DNA of 64,000 nt, from contig NZ_FOFV01000015.1 of assembly GCF_900111005.1 (NCBI RefSeq), forward strand, positions 124,001-188,000. Direction: 5' to 3'. Of the stretch, positions 60,371 through 64,000 are shown in pieces. Positions within the stretch are counted from its first letter, which is position 1, and each line of letters starts with the position of its first letter. The position numbers were made by a program, and so were the translations under genes. A model generated the notes under the pieces. It made no database searches. It saw only the letters and a program-made list of their open reading frames with translations, and was not told the DNA's origin. This stretch comes from Lentzea albida (GTDB taxonomy: Bacteria; Actinomycetota; Actinomycetes; Mycobacteriales; Pseudonocardiaceae).

Positions 60371-60836
60371 GGCGATCGAGGCCGTCGACCCGGCGTCGCT
60401 GCCGCTCGGTGCCGTCGTGACGAACAGCGGCCGGGTGTCCGCGGCGAAGATGTACGAGCCGCACGCACCGGAGCTGCCGTTCACGCCGGCCCAGCTCGCG
60501 CAGCTGGACGAGGCGCTGACGCTCTCCAGCCGCACCACGGGCCTCGACTTCAGCGTGTACCTGGGCGAGCTCGGCTCGAACGCCCACGAGCGCGCTCAGG
60601 AGCTGCACGGCTCCACCGAGCGCCCGTCGCACCACGTCCTCGTGGCCGTGTCGCCGGGTGAGCGCGTCGTCGAGGTCGTGACGGGCGAGGAGTCCCACCG
60701 CCGTCTCGCCGACCGCGGCGCCAAGCTCGCGGTGATGAGCATGGTCGCGTCCTTCAAGGAGGGCGACCTCGCGGGCGGCCTCATCTCGGGCCTGCGCATG
60801 CTGACCGACCAGGCCGGCAGCACGACCCGTTCCTGA
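60357..60836 (+). CDS. DUF5130 family protein
   Basis: This protein has 159 residues, starting with GTG after AAGGGAGG inside the previous gene. LPLGAVVTNSGRVSAAKMYE and LDFSVYLGELGSNAHERAQE fit DUF5130, which has a TPM-like fold. It continues HHVLVAVSPGERVVEVVTGE and has a hydrophobic-moment helix near the end. The function is unknown. The transcript ends at a strong terminator at 60850. Confidence 0.88.
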   Translation: MATGKAIEAVDPASLPLGAVVTNSGRVSAAKMYEPHAPELPFTPAQLAQLDEALTLSSRTTGLDFSVYLGELGSNAHERAQELHGSTERPSHHVLVAVSPGERVVEVVTGEESHRRLADRGAKLAVMSMVASFKEGDLAGGLISGLRMLTDQAGSTTRS

Positions 60837-60849
60837 TCCCGCTTCTCCC

Positions 60850-60880
60850 GAACGCCCCCGGTGCCGCACCGGGGGCGTTC
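60850..60880. terminator. Bidirectional terminator between DUF5130 and GNAT genes
   Basis: GAACGCCCCCGGT pairs perfectly with ACCGGGGGCGTTC (13 bp, 5-base loop). It lies between convergent genes. Confidence 0.88.
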
Positions 60881-60886
60881 GCGCGT

Positions 60887-61522
60887 TCACGGGCTGACGG
60901 CGTTCTGGGCCACCACGAGGTCGGAGATCTTCTCCCAGCCCAGCCCGCGGTACAGGTGCACGCCGTCGGTCGAGGCGAACAGCAGTCCCGTCACCGCGCC
61001 CCTGGCCAGAGCCTCGGTGATCAACGCGCCCATCACGACGCTGCCGAGGCCACGCCGCCGGTGCGCCTCCGCGGTCTCGATGCGGTGGGCGACGGCGTCC
61101 TCCCCGACGACGGCCATCAGCCCGCTCGCCGCCACCTCGCCGTCCGCCAGCACCCGCACACCGATCACCGCGTCCCCGGTCACCTCCACGACGTAGCCCG
61201 CGGGCGGTTCCGGCGCCGGGTGACCCGCCAGCGCGCACCGCATGAACGTCTCGTCCGGCCGTGCCACGACGAGCCCCGCCGCTTCGAGCTCCGCGACCAC
61301 CTTCTGCGGCGAGTGCGTGGGGACGCTCAGCCAACTCGGTTCGGCGGACGCGGCCACGACCGCGGCCAGCGCGGCGGTCTCCGCGTCGTCCGTCGCGATC
61401 CACTCGAACACCCGGTGCGGCCGGTTCACGTGGACGACCAGGTGGCCGTCGCGGTGCTCGGACGTCAGCCCGTCGGCCGCGATCCAGCCGCGGTGCCAGC
61501 GCTCCACCAGTTCACCGATCAT
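60887..61522 (-). CDS. GNAT family N-acetyltransferase
   Basis: This protein has 211 residues. The C-terminal half is a GNAT domain: VAHRIETAEAHRRRGLGSVV carries the acetyl-CoA pyrophosphate loop (R-R-x-G-L-G), followed by LLFASTDGVHLYRGLGWEKI. The N-terminal half has a second, degenerate GNAT-like half (HVNRPHRVFEWIATDDA). The substrate is unknown. The ATG overlaps the stop of the barstar-domain gene by 4 bp, so the two are coupled. Confidence 0.9.
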   Translation of the reverse strand: MIGELVERWHRGWIAADGLTSEHRDGHLVVHVNRPHRVFEWIATDDAETAALAAVVAASAEPSWLSVPTHSPQKVVAELEAAGLVVARPDETFMRCALAGHPAPEPPAGYVVEVTGDAVIGVRVLADGEVAASGLMAVVGEDAVAHRIETAEAHRRRGLGSVVMGALITEALARGAVTGLLFASTDGVHLYRGLGWEKISDLVVAQNAVSP

Positions 61523-62628
61523 GTCTCCCCCTCGTGCGCGTCCGGAGTGGACGACTTCAGCTCGACGGTGACGCCGAAGCTCTCCAAGAGTTCCACGACG
61601 TCCCGCAGGTAGCCGGGGATGGCGTTCCTGGCCACCTGGGCGTCGTTCCACACCAGGGTGAACCCCGGCCGCACGCCCCAGCCACCGCTGAGGCAGTCCC
61701 TGAACGCGTTGTACTCCCGGCCGAAGTACCCGCCGGGCCCCACCAGCGCCTCGCACATCGCGAGGTGCAGGCTCCGGCCGTCGGTGACGTGGCGTCCGTC
61801 CAGCGTGTACACACCGCCCACCTCGTCGGTGCCGAACTTCCCGCGCGCCACCAAGGTGAGGTCACCCCACGCCTCGCGGCCGTCGTCGTCGAACGGGACC
61901 CAGAGGTTGCGTTCGGCCGGAACGCCGTCGCGCCACAGGTCCCACACCGCACGCGCCGACGGGGCCGGCCGGTCGCGCCACCGCGGCGGGTTCCGGGTGG
62001 CGGGCTGGTCGAGCACGACGTCGAAGAGCCCGTCGCCCAGCACGGACGGCGTCACCGACGCGGTGTCGAGGGCGATCGGCACCGCGGCCACGACCCTGCC
62101 GTGGCGGTCCAGCGCGTGCAGGCGGGTCCCGTGGTCGTGGAGATGTGAGCGTTGCCGCGCCGGTCGAACGCGTTCGGGGTGTTCGGCGCCGATCAACGTG
62201 ACGGGCGGCCACTCGTGGCCGTACCAGGGCCGGGGGAAGCCGTCGGCTCCGAGGAACTCACCCAGCTGCTCGTCGTCGCGGAACAGCAGATGACGCGGCA
62301 CCGGTCCGAACGCGGAACCGGCATCATCGAGCCGCACGGCAGCACTCGCGACGACGTCCACCCGGTCGCCGTCCTGGACGGTGCCGTGGACGACCAGGCC
62401 GGTCAGGTCCCACCACTGCACTTCGTCGTCCGTGCAGACCTCGATCGCGAAGTCCCCGGTCAGATCCGCGAAACCGGGCGGGCACCCGCGCAGCACGACC
62501 CGCTCACGCGGGACCGGCAGCGGGTCGGTGAACAGCCCGTCCACGTCGACGGCTCGTGTCACGACCTCCACGACCTCGTCGTCGTCCGTCTCGTACCAGT
62601 GCACGACCTCGTAGCCGAACAAACGCAC
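61519..62628 (-). CDS. Protein with C-terminal barstar domain
   Basis: This protein has 369 residues from the GTG at 62626-62628. The frame is open upstream, but that part lies inside the terminator hairpin of pepN and cannot be the start. The N-terminal 100 residues form a beta-rich domain (FAIEVCTDDEVQWWDLTGLV); the middle is unassigned (WRDGVPAERNLWVPFDDDG). The C-terminal 90 residues are barstar-like: VYTLDGRHVTDGRSLHLAMC, YFGREYNAFRDCLSGGWG and FTLVWND. Barstar inhibits the RNase barnase, and no barnase gene is in the window. It could be an orphan immunity protein. Confidence 0.85.
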   Translation of the reverse strand: MRLFGYEVVHWYETDDDEVVEVVTRAVDVDGLFTDPLPVPRERVVLRGCPPGFADLTGDFAIEVCTDDEVQWWDLTGLVVHGTVQDGDRVDVVASAAVRLDDAGSAFGPVPRHLLFRDDEQLGEFLGADGFPRPWYGHEWPPVTLIGAEHPERVRPARQRSHLHDHGTRLHALDRHGRVVAAVPIALDTASVTPSVLGDGLFDVVLDQPATRNPPRWRDRPAPSARAVWDLWRDGVPAERNLWVPFDDDGREAWGDLTLVARGKFGTDEVGGVYTLDGRHVTDGRSLHLAMCEALVGPGGYFGREYNAFRDCLSGGWGVRPGFTLVWNDAQVARNAIPGYLRDVVELLESFGVTVELKSSTPDAHEGET

Positions 62629-62640
62629 CCCCAGCAGACG

Positions 62641-62681
62641 GGAAGGCCCCGTGCCGCCATCGAAGCGGCACGGGGCCTTCC
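62641..62681 (-). terminator. Terminator of pepN
   Basis: GGAAGGCCCCGTGCCGC pairs with GCGGCACGGGGCCTTCC over 17 bp with a 7-base loop. It lies 13 bp after the pepN stop and just before the barstar-domain gene, separating the two transcripts. Confidence 0.9.
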
Positions 62682-62694
62682 CCACCAAGCGATT

Positions 62695-64000
62695 TCAGGA
62701 GCGGTCGAACTCCTGCGCGGCCAGTGCGCGCACGATGCCCGCCCTGCCCTCGGACACCAGGCGGCGCAGGGCCGGCGGGTGCTCGTCGGCCAGCCACGCG
62801 TCGGCGGCGTCCACAGTGGACTTCGCGATCGACCACGCCGGGAACATGCCCACGACCATCGACTGCGCGCGTTCGGAGGAGCGGCGGTCCCACACGCCCT
62901 TGACGTCGGCGAAGTAACGCTCGACGTATGGCGCGAGCAGCTCCTTCTGGCCGGGGTGGGAGATGCCCGCGATGATCGCCTCGCTGACCGCGTTGGGCAG
63001 CTCGTCGTCGTTCACGGCGCGGTCCCAGGCCTCGTCCTTGGCCTCCTTGGTCGGGCGCAGCGCGCGCGTCGACTGGGCGCGGCGGTGGCCGGTGGAGGTC
63101 GGGTCGCGCTCCTCCTCGGCCGTGATCTCCGCCAGGTCGGCCTTGCCGTGCGCGACGAGCGCCTGCAGCAGGCGCCAGCGCAGGTCGGTGTCGACGTCGA
63201 GGCCTTCGAGGACCGCGGATCCGTCGTACCAGCCGCGCAGGACCTCGACGGTGGCGTCGTCGAGCACCGACGAGGCCAGCGCGTTCACGAACGCCAGCTG
63301 GTGGTCGGAACCCGGCTCGGCCGCCTGGGCCAGTTCGAGGGCCTTCGCCACGAACCGGCGCCAGCCCTCCGCGCGCCACGAGCTGTCCGCGTAGGACGAC
63401 AGCGAGGTCTGCGCCTGCAGCAGAAGGCGTTGCACCACACCGACCTCGGACTCCGAGCCCAGGCCGCCGAGGACCAGGTTCACGAAGTCGCGGGCCTTGA
63501 GCTCGGCCTCGCGGGTCATCTCCCACGCTGCCGACCAGCACAGCGTGCGCGGCAGCGGTTCGGCGATGTCCGAGATGTGGTCGATGAGCCCGGCCAGCGA
63601 GTCGGGGTCGAGGCGCATCGTGCAGTACGTCAGGTCGTCGTCGTTGACCAGCACGATCTTGCCGCGGTGCACGCCGACGAGCTCGGGGACCTCGGTGCGG
63701 TCGCCCGTCACGTCCAGCTCGTGGCGGTGCGTGCGGACGAGCTTGCCGGAGCCGTCGTCGTCGTAGACGCCGATCGCGATGCGGTGCGTGCGCAGCTCAC
63801 CGGCGCCCGGACGCGCGCCGCCCTGCAGCACGGCGAACTCGGTGAACTTGCCGTCGGCGTCCACGGTGAACTTGGGGCGCAACAGGTTCAGGCCCGTCGT
63901 CTCCAGCCACTGCGCGCTCCACCACGACAGGTCGCGGCCGGACGCCTCCTCGAGCGCGCCCAGCAGGTCCGCGAGGGTCGCGTTGCCCCAGGCGTGCTTG
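62695..64000 (-). CDS. pepN: Aminopeptidase N, C-terminal part (N-terminus outside the window)
   Basis: About 434 residues are visible; the frame is open to the right edge, so the gene starts beyond 64000. The visible part begins in the conserved C-terminal half of the M1 family (HAWGNATLADLLGALEEASG; WWSAQWLETTGLN), then the beta domain, then the long helical ERAP1-C-like superhelix (LRWRLLQALVAHGKADLAEI; MFPAWSIAKSTVDAADAWLA). The zinc HExxH and GxMEN motifs are not in the window. It is a cytosolic broad-specificity aminopeptidase of the actinobacterial PepN type. Confidence 0.93.
   Translation of the reverse strand, partial: KHAWGNATLADLLGALEEASGRDLSWWSAQWLETTGLNLLRPKFTVDADGKFTEFAVLQGGARPGAGELRTHRIAIGVYDDDGSGKLVRTHRHELDVTGDRTEVPELVGVHRGKIVLVNDDDLTYCTMRLDPDSLAGLIDHISDIAEPLPRTLCWSAAWEMTREAELKARDFVNLVLGGLGSESEVGVVQRLLLQAQTSLSSYADSSWRAEGWRRFVAKALELAQAAEPGSDHQLAFVNALASSVLDDATVEVLRGWYDGSAVLEGLDVDTDLRWRLLQALVAHGKADLAEITAEEERDPTSTGHRRAQSTRALRPTKEAKDEAWDRAVNDDELPNAVSEAIIAGISHPGQKELLAPYVERYFADVKGVWDRRSSERAQSMVVGMFPAWSIAKSTVDAADAWLADEHPPALRRLVSEGRAGIVRALAAQEFDRS

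Noticed and set aside
62629-62688. N-terminal extension of the barstar-domain protein to 62688
   Set aside because: The extension would translate the pepN terminator hairpin (62641-62681) and has no ribosome-binding site; the GTG at 62628 just past the hairpin fits better.

Overview
The window is one contiguous stretch of a very GC-rich actinobacterial chromosome. GTG and TTG starts are frequent, most third codon positions are G or C, and several families are actinobacterial (DUF3152, DUF3558, DUF5130, a CtaG/CopD fusion, a 1645-residue NAD-dependent glutamate dehydrogenase, IdeR/DmdR-type iron boxes). The gene content fits the Pseudonocardiaceae (Lentzea, Saccharothrix or Actinosynnema-like). 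That placement is inference from family content, not from a marker gene.

Layout. 1-6.4 kb: a CYTH-CHAD protein (cut by the window edge), a coiled-coil protein, an amidohydrolase, and a divergent siderophore pair (ornithine N5-monooxygenase and hydroxyornithine formyltransferase) separated by two iron boxes. 5.7-15.1 kb: small secreted or membrane proteins, an XRE-cupin regulator divergent from a thioredoxin-reductase-like flavoprotein, a two-component system, a DUF3152 metalloprotease-like protein, an AraC regulator and an NmrA-like oxidoreductase. 15.2-16.8 kb: a multidomain HNH protein that looks like a modification-dependent (type IV, ScoMcrA-like) restriction enzyme.

16.9-29.8 kb is an integrated actinomycete integrative and conjugative element (AICE, pSAM2-like) of about 12.9 kb, bounded by 42-bp perfect direct repeats and inserted in the 3' half of a tRNA-Arg(UCU) gene. 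Its core is int, xis, a rolling-circle-type rep, an FtsK/TraB-type DNA translocase, a small membrane protein, a DUF2637-like membrane protein and a string of tightly packed small genes. Its cargo is an unusually AT-rich AAA+ ATPase gene, a PP2C phosphatase overlapping an HTH-sensor gene, and a short cytosine-5 methyltransferase. Three 13-bp iterons spaced 42-43 bp lie on the divergent control region. A degenerate second att core with its flanking arm suggests an earlier related insertion.

30-43.8 kb: a LacI regulator with a palindromic operator and a divergent MFS permease, a DUF3558 lipoprotein, a CopD-CtaG membrane protein, a TetR-controlled ABC-2 exporter, a short SSB, the translation factor EttA, and a 1383-residue protein with a helical N-terminal domain, a long charged single-helix-like region and an FG-repeat segment. 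44-57 kb: glutamate dehydrogenase, a thioesterase, LtrA, a GH13 glucosidase, truncated globin GlbO, an MscS channel and a prolyl oligopeptidase. 57.4-64 kb: an HNH protein, a 200-residue protein made almost entirely of 20 DSVRIT repeats with 8- or 9-residue spacing, an MFS exporter, DUF5130, a GNAT enzyme, a barstar-domain protein and the C-terminal part of aminopeptidase N.

The best candidates for something undescribed are the DSVRIT repeat protein, the AICE cargo with its iteron-bearing control region, and the SAH/FG-repeat giant.
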